Shown piece by piece: positions 13,131 to 25,771 of a stretch of DNA of 64,000 nucleotides; position 1 is the stretch's first letter; the number at the start of each line of letters is the position of its first letter. The DNA is taken from positions 62,001 through 126,000 of the forward strand of contig OZ004597.1 in assembly GCA_963924555.1 (NCBI GenBank). The letters are read 5' to 3'. The notes beneath the pieces are model-generated. The model was not told where the DNA came from. It saw nothing but the letters and a program-made list of their open reading frames with translations, and did not search any database. A program made the translations under genes and the position numbers. The DNA comes from Crambe crambe. Its lineage: Eukaryota; Porifera; Demospongiae; Poecilosclerida; Crambeidae.

Positions 13131-13490
13131 AGTCAAGTTGGTAAGTACTTGGTAAAGGGACGAATCGATAGAGTGAAGATTGTACTTTGAACTCTGTATA
13201 ATACCAAAACCCAAAGATCTTTGGACGACCCAAATCACCTTGCACGGAGGATACTACTTCGTATTGGTACTGTATATACGCGGCTACGCTTCCGCTGTTA
13301 GCCACACTTTATCAGTGGATCTTGTGAGAGGTATAGATTTGCCCCGCACTGAACTAGCAAATTACTAAGCTAAGTAGTCTGCACACAATAATATTATACA
13401 CACAGACTAGCTAGTATATCGTATCCGACTGAGCCAATGATAGAGTAGCTGTGATCACTGTGTGCAGGAAGCTGTATTGTATCGTTCCGA
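13131..13490. promoter_or_regulatory. Divergent intergenic region, nucleotidyltransferase/CNOT7-8
   Basis: These 360 bp lie between opposed start codons and must hold both promoters. Short open frames occur but have no recognisable content. No motif could be named. Confidence 0.4.
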
Positions 13491-14646
13491 ATGGTGGTAG
13501 ACATGCAAGGAAGTGGTAATGGCAGCAGCTCTGAGCCAGAGACCTTCATGGAGATTTGGGCGCATAACCTGGATAAGGGTTTTGACAAGATCAGGCGGAT
13601 AGTTCAAAACTATCCTTATGTTGCTATGGTAAGCTGGTACTCATTTTGATGTGCACTAATTGGAAATTGTACTCCTTCAAAAAGGACACAGAATTTCCTG
13701 GAGTGGTGGCCAAGCCTCTAGGAGAATTCAAAAGTGCTTCTGATTATCAGTACCAGCTCTTAAAGTGCAACGTCAACTTGCTGAAATTAATACAACTTGG
13801 ACTGACCTTCTACAATGAGCGTGCAGAGCAGCCTCCTGGGGTTTCTACCTTTCAATTCAACTTCAAATTTAGTTTAGGGTCGGTTGATGAAGGGTGAGTC
13901 TATATGTGGGTTACCTTCCTTTTCTTCTTATAGGGAAGATATGTATGCACAGGACTCTATCGACATGCTGACTGGAGCAGGAATTCAGTTCAAGAGACAC
14001 GAAGAGGAAGGAGTGGATGTGAATACATTTGCAGAACTCCTCATGTCCTCTGGTCTAGTGCTCAATGATGAAGTGACATGGACCACCTTTGCTAGGTACA
14101 TGATAGTCGTGGATTCCTACAATTCCTTCATCCACCTTCACTCACAGTGGCTATGATTTTGGCTACCTCTTGCGAGTGCTAACTTGTTTAAAACTGCCTG
14201 ATAAAGAGCAAAGTTTCTTTGAACTCTTGTCAGTCTATTTCCCCAAAGTGTATGATGTCAAGTACTTGATGAAGAGCTGTAAGAACCTTAAAGGTGGGCT
14301 GCAAGAAGTGGCAGACTCTTTAGAGGTAAGATCACCTCCAGCTAATGTCCCAAGCCTCCACAGTTTTATTGCATTTGCCTGTAGCTGGAGAGGGTCGGTA
14401 CACAACATCAGGCTGGCAGTGACAGCTACCTCACCGGAGCTGCTTTCTTTAAGATGAAGCAGGTATAAATAATCACTCCAGCTTAACTAACTGTACAGTT
14501 ATGCATCTACTCTAACCTTATAGATGTTCTTTGATGAGAACATTGATGAAGATAAATACTGTGGCTACCTGTTTGGACTTGGTAACACTTACTCCTCAAA
14601 TGGGTCAAATGTAAACGGTTACAGCATAAATGAGACATCTCAATGA
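13491..14646 (+). CDS. CNOT7: CCR4-NOT deadenylase subunit CNOT7/8 (CAF1)
   Basis: There are six exons, ending in TGA at 14644-14646. The protein is a close match to human CNOT7/8: [104 protein letters not shown]. The DEDD catalytic residues are all visible: D and E of DTEF, D of SGYDFGY and D of AGSDSYLTG. It is a 3'-5' poly(A) exonuclease that shortens mRNA tails in the cytoplasm as part of CCR4-NOT. The ATG at 13491 is used; 13503 is an in-frame alternative. Exon 2 has two in-frame donor options differing by 15 nt. The gene is tail-to-tail with ZFAND2. Confidence 0.94.
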
Positions 14647-14966
14647 CCACATCCCAAAACAAGTCTCTCCCAACTTTCCTCACTGAAGCCACTCTCCACC
14701 ACATATCACTCTCTTTTAGCTTTTGTCCCATTTATAAGCCAAGCCACTTTTATATTTACAGCCACTATTATTGTTCAGCAGTTCCTCTTCATCACTGTAT
14801 TTCTGTGCATGCATGCATGCTCTCTCTCCTAGTCTTTCTCTTCCCTCCCCTCCCCCTGCTTTCTAATTGTAGGATTCTCATGATGTATGTTCCACATATC
14901 AATTGCCGTTGTGAATGAGCTACAAAAATTTCTTTTAATTAATGCTTTTAAGAGAGTATGCAAGAG
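14647..14966. other. 3' intergenic gap, CNOT7-8/ZFAND2
   Basis: This is 320 bp of pyrimidine-rich, noncoding-looking sequence between two converging genes, presumably 3' UTRs. A short GCATGCATGCATGC run lies at 14806-14821. No gene is seen. Confidence 0.4.
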
Positions 14967-16259
14967 TCATTTGATTGCTGTCTGTTCTGAGTTGTTTTCT
15001 ACATGATAAAGGGATCCCAATGAAGGTGATAAGTACCGCACGTCAACACAACTCACTGATTTGGCATCCTGCTGTAGAGAAGCAGCAATGGCTCTGGCTA
15101 AGGCTTCGTCTTCATTGTACTGTTCAGTGTTCACTTGTGGTTGTGGGGGTGGAGGGGAACTAGTAGCAGAAGAGGGTTGTTTCAAAGAGGCAGCCATTGC
15201 AGCAGCTAATGCCTGATCCTCACTCTCTTTGGGCTGTGAATGGCTATGACTTTTACTTTGCTGCTCCCGTTGCCTAAGCAGCCGCTCCCTATTATTCGAG
15301 TTGTACTAGAAGTAGTATAACTTAAATAACAGTCCACACACCTGTTCAGTTCAGCTCCAATTCCCGAGAGGGTAGTGCTTTGCGGGGTTTTATTAGCTGG
15401 TTTGTGTGGCACAGCAGAGCGATGAGTACTCGCATTTCCCAACCTATCAAACATATCACTTGTATCACTTCTGCTGTGTCATCATAACAGTCTTACCAAC
15501 CTATTGCGAGTTCCTTCGCAGTTATGGTCCGTTTCGAATCTGTGCTTCAAACAAAACACTTTACGACACGTATTGCAGTTGACTTTGACCAACTATGATA
15601 ACACAAAGAGACAGTGAGGTCACTCACACATCCACAGAGACATCAATTACCTCTTTCTTCTTGCAACCTCTGAAGGAACATCTGTTAGTATACAACTACA
15701 AACATACGTCATTGTATTACTATGCAACACGACAGCAGCAAACCTTCTTTGCAGCCTCACTCTGACAATCGTTTTGTATGTGCTGGTCCATCTAGCGGTC
15801 GTGATGCAATATTCATATGTACTATTATACTTTGACTTAATGAAAACCTTTATGTTGGGGTCATCTCCTCTGTTAATGGGTACTGGTTGATTGCAGAGTG
15901 GACAGACAGGGACCTGTACATCCTGCATGGACAGGAAACGAGACGTACATAACTACACATACATGTCATGTCATGGTATGAAAGGAAGCAACCTTGGAGT
16001 AGCTCTCAGTGCAGTGGTGGTCCTGATACCGCTGGTGATCTGAGCTATAAATCGGGCAAATTAAAATCATCATTTCATGATTGAAAGAACCTACCAAAAG
16101 ATCTTGTGGCATGCATCACAAGTAAAAGGAAGAAAATCTGCAGGTCAAAATTAATTATGGCCATCAAAATGAATCAGTTAGTTAGCTAGCAGGCTAATAA
16201 ATACCAAGTCTGGCACAGGTTACTTCAGCACAGTGAACACCAAGATGAGGGAGTTCCAT
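14967..16259 (-). CDS. ZFAND2: AN1-type zinc finger protein ZFAND2A/B
   Basis: The start is at 16257-16259. MELPHLGVHCAEVTCARL runs over small exons into FLPFTCDACHKIF, CSDHQRYQDHHCTESYSK and DVQVPVCPLCNQPVPI, then MDQHIQNDCQSEAAKK, NRCSFRGCKKKE and VNCNTCRKVFCLKHRF. This is the two-AN1-finger layout of ZFAND2. The last exon encodes two ubiquitin-interacting motifs (SEDQALAAAMAASLKQ and NEDEALARAIAASLQQ), as in ZFAND2B. The family works with p97/VCP and the 26S proteasome, in ER-linked degradation or the arsenite response. Exon joins were checked by phase; for one exon the acceptor giving LYTNRCSF was chosen because only it keeps frame. The true C-terminus may lie in a further small exon if GTGAGT near 15065 is used as a donor. 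Confidence 0.85.
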
Positions 16260-19200
16260 AATCCTGCCTACTTTACGATATTAACCAAGTGGTCGTCAAA
16301 CTTACTTAAGTACAAAATAACCAAACCATGTCAAAAATGATGACATCATAACATAATTATAATGTCAGGAAAAAAATTGTTAACGATCTTTACCATAAGG
16401 TTGTGCCTCACAATTCTTAATACGGATAGGAGAGTTATCACTATTCATTACAAGAGGCTGTTGTGGCATGGCTGGATACCAGAGAAATGATGGTGAAGCA
16501 TTAGGGCAGTATACGGTGAGGAATTGCCCACTCCATACTGGACACTCTTACACCTTGCTCAACCAACCATTTCCTTGTCTTATGGTTGTGTGGACCATGT
16601 ATACACTAAGCAATGCATAATTCAGGGATCAGCTTTTGTCTCTTGATTGTATGCATGAGCAGCACACACACTTGCAAGACTTTAGTGATGAAAGCATAGT
16701 TATTTAGGGAATCGTCTTTCCTTGTATTATATATGGAAGCCAGTTGGGTGCACTTTGCTGACGTTAGGGGCTCCAGCAGCTGTTGTTTGGGTGATGCTAA
16801 ATCTAAGGAATGCGGATTGGTTCAGTATATTGACATTACCTAGATCCAACCTGTCTTAGAGCAGGCATGAGAACATTGCCCTTTTGAAAGAAGTACAAGT
16901 CCATTTTGTCATAATTTAGTCTTGAGTTGCATGTGTTGGGATGCCTTAATGATTAGTTCCTTAGGGCAGCCTTGAGTATCCTGTCACTCATTGATTAGCA
17001 GGGTATTCCAACACCAGCTTTGCCAACTTCAAAGTGCTGACTTGGCTCACTCTTTGGTGGTTGCCATGGAAGTGGCTGCAGGTAGTCTAATTGGATTAAA
17101 TGGTGATGGTGCCTATCATTTAATCTGAGCTGAGATAGTGCTGAGTGCATTCCATCTGGTCCACACCTCAAATTCCCCTATAAACTTCTCACTGTGTTTA
17201 AATTGAATGAAATTCTTGTGGTTGATAGGATTATGGGTCTACAGGACCATTCTACATAAAAAAAATTGATGTAATCTGATTAATAATGTTAGCTCTCTGG
17301 ACCAAATGTTCCTTCATTCCTTAATCAAACATGGCTAGTCTAGAAGCACAATGTAATAAACTTAACTGAATAGTATTTGGTGAGGCTTCTAATAGTTCCT
17401 TGTTAAGTTGGCGTGTTTGCCCCAGCTAGTTGGTCCATCTATTCTATGTGCATGTCCACCTACTCATCTGCCCAATTCCCTTCATGTTTGTATTCATTGG
17501 ATCCCTGCAGTCAGACTAGCTTATATGCAATATAGGTACCCTCTGCAACCCCAAGCCTTTTATGAAGGGTCTGGCCCTTTGTGGTGAATGGTTGATAGTA
17601 AACATTTCCTGTGTAGTGCAGCTGCCCTGGGGCACACCACATTTTATGACATATCCACATATAGCGCAGCTAAAGATGTAGTCATCTGCTTTTGGCTTAA
17701 GCAAAAACCAAAACTAGCTTGTCCAAGTAATTATGAAGTATGCATGTGAGAGTGTGCAACTCCAGCTTGCTGACATGACCTGTGTTCCGGCTTTATCTCG
17801 TACTTCAAAGTCAATCCTGGAATGCAAATCCCAGACGTTTTCCCAAGTCAAACTATAGCTATTTATATTCTGCAAAAGCACATGGATTGGTATTAAACAC
17901 TGGACTATATATAAGCTAGGTGTGCAGTCACTGTACATATTGACCCAGTCCAAGGGCTACTGTTATGATTCTAGTATGAGCTGTGAATAAATAAGAATGA
18001 CCCAACTGCTTATCAAATGCTACAATATGCCATGCATGGGTGAGGCTTAGCACCCACCATTTCTAGGCAGGACTGACAGAGATCATTCCACCAGTCCTTC
18101 CACAGGTAGACTTCTTCCCTAATACAGCTAATTGATGAACTGGTGAAAACCACAGCTGTGGGTAAACAGAATCCTTCCATGACTGGGTTATGGCTCCCCT
18201 TTCTGCTTAGCATGCTATGATTATGTGGGAAGTCGATTTGGTCATCAGAGCCATTTGAGCTAGGATTTGTTGCCAGCATACTCCAGTCGATCCAGAAACC
18301 TTGTCCTGTCGTAACTCATTTCTTTGGGTTTTCTTATCAACATTGGCACTGGCTGTTGTAGTCTTCAGGGTTATTGTCTGGTACATGCACAGCTAAATGG
18401 TACCCTGTTCTCATTTCCTGCCTGTGGATGGAGTGCAGTTGTCATTGTGAGTTGGCGATTGGCCTGCTTTCTCCACCTTGCTATTCAGCCAGCATCTCAA
18501 GTGCTATCATGAATGGGTCCACTCAAAGGACTGGGATTGTGCCTGCCTATTGTGTGTGTATATACAGCACTCTTAGAAAAGGGATCATGTGGCTTCTTTG
18601 TGCTTTCAGTCAAGCTGGGACCAATTGAGTTAAGCTATTGATGGTATATGGGATCATACTCAAAGCCTTTCCCCCTCCCCCTCCTCTGTCTTCCCTCAAA
18701 TGAATCAATCTCTCCACCACTAACAGCATTTGATCTTGTCCTCTTGCTAACTAGTTAGCCAGCTAGCCACACAGTCTTACATTTGCTTTATGCATGCATT
18801 GTTGGTCACACACTGTACTGGTATCTTAATTAGCTAGTGGCTGGCATGTTAAAGCTTCCAACTGGTCCTGTGCAGTGCTTAGATGTCTCTTCTGCTATCC
18901 GAGTGCTCACTTGTCTTCTTGTAGTTTGTGTGTTCCAGATTTGTCTTAAAAGCTTCTTCCTAAAGTTATGGCAAGTGGCCAAGACTTGCATTAGTTCAAA
19001 TATGTACCATGTTTCTAGTAATTTGCTGATGAGCCAGCGGAAGATTACATCATCGTTTGAGAGTTAGTAGGTACAGAGGTCACTATCAGTACATGTGTGT
19101 GTCAGTGCTTCAGCTGTCACCATAATTGAGAGTAATTGGGTGTTTATGAGCATCACTCTCAACAATACTCGTCCTTAAATTCAATTTGTGGGTATTATAG

Positions 19201-20803
19201 CTGGGGTTTCCTTGGGCCATCGGCACTATGGCTCCTCAAAATAGTGTTGACTCACCACCACACCAGGTTGATATACAACTGCTATAGATTGCTCTGTGAA
19301 ATATTGATCAGTTCCACCAGCTGTGGTCCCTCAGCCGATCAAGTTGCAGGGGGATTTGTGATTTCGTAGCATGGCCAGCATGTATGCGGCTTCTCTGCAT
19401 TCCTGACTGGGGGATAATTTAGTTTGTGGCTTGCCTATTTTCAATTTTAAATGGTATTTTGTCTTTGTAGTGTTTTTATTTACTCTTCAAAAGGTATCGA
19501 AGTGGTTAGTGAGTTCAATATGCTTTAACCTGTGCAGTACCTGTGAGCCATCTGTTGAGAAATGGTTCTTATTTTCTGACTGTGTGCACACTTTAAGTTG
19601 CAGAGTACACACAAGAGTACTAGCTACCCATTGTATTTCAATGGTCTCTGCCTTAATGTGTCTACCATCACCCACTCAAACTGCCTGCCTGCTGCTCACT
19701 CCTGCATCACACACAACACTTCATTTCATATGACATCAAACATTAAGAGACACATTTATACACTGCATTGGGGCTGGATCAGTGACACACTCTATTGACT
19801 TGTTCTATATCATGAACTGCTTTCTAGTGGCTTCTGGAATGTGAGTATCTATTACAATATGTCTTTCAAAGGGCTATTCAGCTCCCTAAATACCCATTGC
19901 CAAGTCCTGTCCAGAAAATTACCAGTGCCAATGGCCCTAGCCACACATATTAATCTCACTAGCTCTTTTACATCCCCTTCTTCCTCTTTCTAGAAACCTG
20001 TTGCTATAGGAACTAGCCACACATATTAATCTCACTAGCTCTTTTACATCCCCTTCTTCCTCTTTCTAGAAACCTGTTGCTATAGGAATCAGTCCAGTTG
20101 TTCCACATTGCATCATCTTTACAGGACACACGTTCAAATTAGTGGGTTTTCCAATCTCTGATTTCACCCATGCATGTTAGAGTCTCGGCCTAACTCCCAT
20201 ACCAATCTCAATTATGCTCCCTCTTACTCCAGACTCATTGACGTACATGTATCAGACATGGTTGCTATGGACAAGAGCTTTCTAAATGCACTGCTAATTT
20301 TAGCTGATTGGGAGTGCACATGCCAGCAAGTACAGTACATGCATGCTGCATGTGTGGGCCAGCCTTGGACAGATCATATCATCTTTCCAGTCCCGACCTT
20401 CCATTACGCAAACATTCCTATACCACACAGAACTCATTAGATCTCCCTTTATTGCTTGATATTCAATTTCATAATTTTTATGGGGCTAACTCTTTTTAAT
20501 GGAATGACATCGTGACAAGGTGTATTAAGTTAGGTAGGTAGGTGGATAGCATAAAAAGTTTAAGAGATGAAATGATGAGAGAGATAATGAGAAAGATAAT
20601 AATGAACTGCTGTGTAAGTGACATTTAGAGTGGTTTTGTGATGGTGTTCACAAATAACATAGCAAGTTTTATAGTGGCAGCCTTGCCAGAGTGGTGAATC
20701 AGTGGGTGACTTTATGGCAGGCATATAGATATTTTAAGTTGTATAATAGGGTGGTGACAAATCCTAGTGTTCTTTCCAAAGCATGAGGTTGGGTGGGTGT
20801 TAG
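16260..20803. other. Gene-poor 4.5 kb stretch
   Basis: This is the largest gap between recognisable genes in the first 40 kb. A short open segment at about 16392-16470 followed by GTAAAG could be a 5' noncoding exon of ZFAND2. The rest has only short chance frames and no protein similarity I recognise. It contains one perfect tandem duplication (19937-20088). It could hold regulatory DNA for the KLF gene, a noncoding RNA or decayed repeats; the sequence alone does not decide. Confidence 0.5.
19937..20088. repeat. 76 bp perfect tandem duplication
   Basis: The unit beginning CTAGCCACACATATTAATC at 19937-20012 is repeated at 20013-20088 with no mismatch that I can see. It is a recent local duplication inside the gene-poor stretch. 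An assembly stutter is possible but less likely for a single 76 bp unit. Confidence 0.9.
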
Positions 20804-22098
20804 TTATTGATGTCTCTTTAGGTGCAATGCCAAGTGGTCTGAACGAGCAAATGCTCTCTCACAGTGAGGGCACTTGAATGGCTTGACTCCGGTGTGTTTT
20901 CTCATGTGACGTGTCAGTTCGTCTGATCGAGCAAACTTCCAGTTGCAACCCTCCCAGTTACACTTGTATGGTTTTTCTCCAGTGTGGGTTCTCTGGTGTG
21001 CTTTGAGGTGGGAACTCTTGGTGTAGACTTTGGTGCAGCCAGGGTAAGTGCAACGATGGACACGCTTGTTTCGCTGAGGCTTGGCATAGTAGTACACTGC
21101 ATTCACCAGCTCGTACGGAGTGTACTGAGGAGGCACAGCCGACAGCATGTGGGGAAACTCCTTGAGGGGTGAACCGGGGCCAGATGTTGGAGGGCTTAGT
21201 GGGTAGTGATGCAGGGGGGTAGAGGAGAAGACGGGATGACACCGAGATCCTGCGTGGTAGGAGTAAGCCTGGGCATTGATGTTGATGTTCACAGTGGGGA
21301 CAGATGGAATGGCAGCTGAATAAGGTGGTGAAGGTAAGCCGGCAAAATCTGGGAGCTGGCTGCCTGTGGATGTCACCACAGAGTGTTTCGGGTCAGCAGC
21401 ACTGGCACTGGTGCTTGAGCCAGTGTAGATGAGGGGAGGCGGTGGGTAGGGGTAGTGCTGGAGGGGAGGGCTTCCTGCTGAACAGGGGGAAGGCAGTTCG
21501 TGCTTCACCTCCACCAGGGAGGGTGGTGTAAGTGGCTCCTTGCACTGGGCAGGGCTAGCTTGAGGGCTGTACTCGGATTTCACTGAGGGGCTCATCTCGT
21601 CTGTAAGTTCAATGTCGCGGAAGATCTCATCGATGTCAGAGGCACAACTTCCAGCATCCTCACTCTGACCTCCTAAGTAGCAGTTCATTTCATTACGCGT
21701 CTGAGGGAGAGACAAAAGTACAATTGGTTATTTAGTGGGAGTGAATCCTCTTGTGTGAGCAACCCTGCACCCTTATCATGAATACACTTGAGCTGTCTGG
21801 ACCTAGCCATGAATACACTTAAGAGATTGTTGTTGCATGCGGATTTCTAGATTGGTGCGGTAATAATAACAGTTGCTGTTGTAAAGTGGTCAACAAATAA
21901 ACACTTGTTATAGCTACTCACTTTCTGGATTTCTTCATCAGAGTGAAAGCCACTGTCTTCCAAATCAGAGTACATGACGGGAGATGGTTGCTCGGGGGGA
22001 CTTGGAGTTCCAAACTTGTAGAATCGTTCGTTAACATCAGAAGTTGATGCACCTGGAAATACCATAACAGGCGCAGGACACATTGCCACAGCAGCCAT
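20804..22098 (-). CDS. KLF: Krueppel-like transcription factor (KLF)
   Basis: Two exons, 21922-22098 and 20804-21700, join in phase 0 and give about 357 residues. The C-terminus carries three C2H2 fingers with the KLF signature: [39 protein letters not shown] and [21 protein letters not shown], joined by the TGEKP and TGVKP linkers, and ends right after the third finger. The finger sequence is closest to the KLF2/4/5 type. The N-terminal part is rich in proline, serine and acidic residues ([16 protein letters not shown]), typical of an activation region. KLFs bind GC/CACCC boxes and control growth and differentiation. The gene is head-to-head with the HMG-box-like gene. The exact paralogue group cannot be set by eye. 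Confidence 0.92.
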
Positions 22099-22651
22099 CT
22101 TAGTCGGCAGAGAAGGTAGCTAAACAGCAGAAGTACAGAAAGGAAGTAGTAGACAGAGTCCTTGCGTACCAGTGATAGCAGAAGATGCAGAAGAAGAAGA
22201 AGAAATGTGATACTTTTTAACGACTGTAAAAGTCTTGTTTGGATTTCGGATGAGTTTGTCTGTTGAGGTGTTGCACTGCAACGAGTATAACGGATGATTC
22301 AGCCAGCTGATAATGAAGTTCTCTTGTCTTCCAAGCGCGGCGACCAGATCCACTGGAAGCACGGCAGCGTCGGATTGGCAGTGAAAAAGAAAAAAATAAT
22401 AATAATACTAAAAATAAAAAGTATATAGCAAGACGAGTTCCAGCTCGTTGGAGACAAGGACCAGCCTGTCTTGCTATAGCCAGCTATAGCTGCAAAGTAA
22501 TCGCTCTTTCCCGCACTCGAAGTACCTTCCTCACTTGTTTGACTGTTTACATTAAATGGACAAAGATATTTAAATACTAGATCAAAAGGGGCGTAGCTCC
22601 ACATTTAGCCACTTCCTGTATTTAATTGCAATCCTTACTTCCGGAAAGTTA
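22099..22651. promoter_or_regulatory. Divergent region, KLF/HMG-box-like gene
   Basis: These 553 bp lie between opposed start codons. On the minus strand an AT-rich TATATAC-like patch at about 22418-22426 could serve KLF. A run of A-rich triplets is near 22384-22410. No operator-like motif can be named. Confidence 0.35.
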
Positions 22652-25156
22652 ATGGCCGGGGAAAGTTGCACCTGGAAGAAATTTTATGCAGACAGAAAGC
22701 ACAAATATAGAACCAAATTTCCTTTTTTAAAGGAGGACCAGATTACTGCCAAACTCAAGAGAATATGGAGTAGAGAGAAAGGTAAGTCTAGCTACTTCTT
22801 ATTAACGCGCACCATTGGAAGCCCCCTGTACTGCTGTGATGCACATAGCTAAGTTTAATCACTTGACAATAAGAAATGGGCAGAACCTATGCAAGCATCC
22901 TTTGAAGTTGAATGATACGCTAAATAATTTTATGATGCATAACGCATTTGTTTGTGTTTGCTCTCCATAATGGGTATGGTCTACAAATGGTTTCTGTAAA
23001 TAATGAGTGGTGAATTTTCTTGTATAGCTGCAGTTGTTTTAGTGTCGATACAATTTGATCTGGCATCATGTTATGCTGGCATTTTTTAAGGTGGAGACTA
23101 TGTTGACATATTTACTAATTGATAGGTAATTGCTTGAAACACAATGCTGTTGCAGTGCAGTGTGGGGGTACCTACATAAAGTACTGGATGGGTTAATTCT
23201 TCTAGTCATGAGCTATTGATTACTTACAGTCCAGTATTACTAAGAATAGTAGGCAGGTTAATGAGGGAGTGTATCCCCTCCCTATGGTGCATCTCCTCCT
23301 ATAACTACTTATTTTCTCCCCTATGTGTGAACATACTGCTTGGAAGCTTTAGCATTGTATAACACAGAGTTAGCCAGTGTCACTTTGTTCTCATTGCCAA
23401 CTGTCCTTTTTTTTCTGCCAACCCACAATCCCTCTCACCGGCTCAGTTAGACTGGAAGCTCTGAGTGTGTAGGCAGCTATGGAGGCTGGCTATCTTATCA
23501 GCCCCTGATCAAGCCAGCTGCATTTTTGTTAGCCTTTGGGCATAGAGTTAATTGGATTTGTGGTTGGTTTCTTTAAATTCTGCGGGCAATGTAAAGCCCC
23601 AGATTTCCATTGGAGTTTGGAGCCACTAATCTTGAGCTGAACGTTGTGGTGAGGCTGGGGAGTCAGGTGGTAGTGAACACTGCAGGGCTGCTGTGTGTCT
23701 AAGAGATGGTGGACCTAATGCATGTTACAGGGATCCAGTGCTGTGTATGTGATTTTGTGGTGATGATGTTGGGGCTGCTTGCTGTGAGAGTTGGTGGTGG
23801 ATATTATAAAATTTATAGCCCATTTTTTAACCACTAGCTAATTTCAGTCATTCCTTGCAAGTGTGAAAAGGAGTGGCACTTAGAAACTAATGCATAAGAA
23901 TATTCCTCTTTCAGTTTATGTGAATTCAGGGTCTTCCCTAATCTCTTTCCAACTGCTAAGGCCCACTCAGACTTGAGATGCTCTTCTCTATTCCTAACTA
24001 AGTGGACAGAAGCCTCGGTGAACAGAAATCTTTTCATAGTTGAAATGAGCAGAGCCATGTTGTACTGGACGAGGTCAGCCATGGTCCTACTGGACCATGT
24101 CGACCTGTCCATCCATGCCTTAGACTCTAATGCAGGATGAGCAAGATCTGAGCTGAGTCCCCTTAAGTGCTGGCAGCATTTGAAAAGGTGCTGTTTTTGT
24201 GACTGGCTTCACTGGATTGACTGGTTCTGTTCATCATAATAATCACTTCTTAGTATAAGTTTCTGTTGACTGCCACAGTGGTTTCTGTTGTGTGTCATGG
24301 AATGCTTCCTGAAGCCACTGCACAGTTCAATTACTATTTGGAAACCTTATGGCATGACTCAGGGTAACTCTCTACCAGAGTCCAATAGCAAAGATACCTT
24401 TGAACAGTGTTTCTGGTTGGAATGTCAAATTTGAGCTGGCCGTGTGCATTGTTGATGCTGTCTGCTGTCCAGGTAGCTTTGATATGGTTGGATTATGCCA
24501 TTGTTCTTTGCACTGGTTAAGAGATGAGTTATTCATGATAGTGTGTTATGTTTACTTTCAGGTGAAAAACACAGGCATGGGAGTAAGAGTGACTGGTTTA
24601 CGCCTCATACCGGCTCATCTAGATCCAAGGTGACTTAACTGCTGATATTTACTTGTGCATACTGTGAACCAGTTGCTCATTTGCAACTTTGTTATGAACT
24701 TTTCTCTTATATTTTACAAGTTCATTTCTGTTGCAGAAGAAGCCATCTTGCCTAGCCGAACCAGTCTTCATGCCTACAGTTGAAGCTGAAACGCTGCAAA
24801 CTTGTCAGGAGAATGTACCACCTCCCCAGGTTTTCTCTGACCCACCCAGGCTATCTTGCTCCTGCTCCAAATCGCAACATAACTCCTCAGGCTCAAATTC
24901 GGTGGCACGACATAATTCAACAGATATTCAATGCTTGGATAAAATTGTTCAGAATGGCACAAATAGAGACCCACAAATTCAGAGGGCAGGTTCTGAAGAT
25001 GAAATACCAGCATTAGACCTTCAAGACACTTCTACTTACTTTCCTAATGCTTCATTTTCAGAAGTAAAATATAATAGAATTTTGCTAGTACTTCACAATT
25101 ACATCCTGAATATTTGTACTTCTCTAGAGTCCTTCTGGCACAGATTTTCTCTGTGA
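22652..25156 (+). CDS. Putative HMG-box-like protein
   Basis: Exons are 22652-22781, 24562-24629 and 24737 onward. Phases (1, then 0) fit without forcing, which supports a real gene. Exon 1 has TWKKFYADRKHKYRTKFP followed by KEDQITAKLKRIW. The spacing of aromatic and basic residues, the LKRIW helix and the SREKG turn resemble helices 1 and 2 of an HMG box, but helix 3 is not recognisable in exon 2. Exon 3 is serine- and asparagine-rich with no known domain. It either runs to TGA at 25154-25156 or splices at GAA|GTAAAA (about 25059) to an exon near 25249-25325. The 1.78 kb first intron is long for this window. Function unknown; DNA binding is inferred. Confidence 0.5.
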
Positions 25157-25771
25157 TATGTTTCTCCCTCTAGCAGTCAAGTCAACGGGTAGTGGTAACA
25201 ATCCAGCTACTTCTGACCAAGGGTATTAATGAAATTTTATCTTTTTAGGAGCGGATAAATTTAATACTGCCACCTACTCAAAAGAATATTGCTCTCATTG
25301 TCCCCATTTATAGCGAAAGTCCCTAATTAGTGATATAAATATCTGCCCACTCACTAATTTAGAGTTGGCTTGTAAACATCAATTGTATTCTGGCACCTGG
25401 TATAACATTTTACAACTCATTTCCTTCCTGTGGTGTAGAACTCTGGCTGGAGAGAGTGGATATTGCCTGTTCCTAAATGACAATGACATCTTCATGTGAC
25501 CTGCCACTTGGCAAGCATGGTGGACCATTCTTTCTGCTAACTATCCATTTTAACTCTCCATTCATCATCAAAATTCACACAGTACTTTCTTGTTATTATA
25601 ATTTCACAAAATACCATTAAAAAGAAATGAATGAGTATAAATATATAGAATGAAACAGTAAAAAGAATAGAATGATAGGGCAATGTGTTAGTCAGAAGAA
25701 GAAGAAGAAGACAACCTTCTCTCTGCCTCTAGCCTATAGAATCACACAATCATTGACTCATTTACAGTGTT
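25157..25771. other. 3' gap, HMG-like gene/TBC1D
   Basis: About 615 bp lie between converging genes. A candidate terminal exon of the HMG-like gene lies at about 25249-25325 after a good acceptor (TTTTTAG). The remainder is AT-rich, with a short (AGA)n run at about 25697-25710. Confidence 0.4.

Noticed and set aside
16392..16470. Upstream coding exon of ZFAND2 starting MPQQPLVMNSDN
   Set aside because: Splicing it to the next acceptor puts it out of frame with the conserved MELPHLG start, so it is at most a 5' noncoding exon.
17500..20500. Several 60-100 residue open frames in the gene-poor stretch
   Set aside because: No recognisable similarity, no exon-like splice context in phase, and composition looks noncoding.
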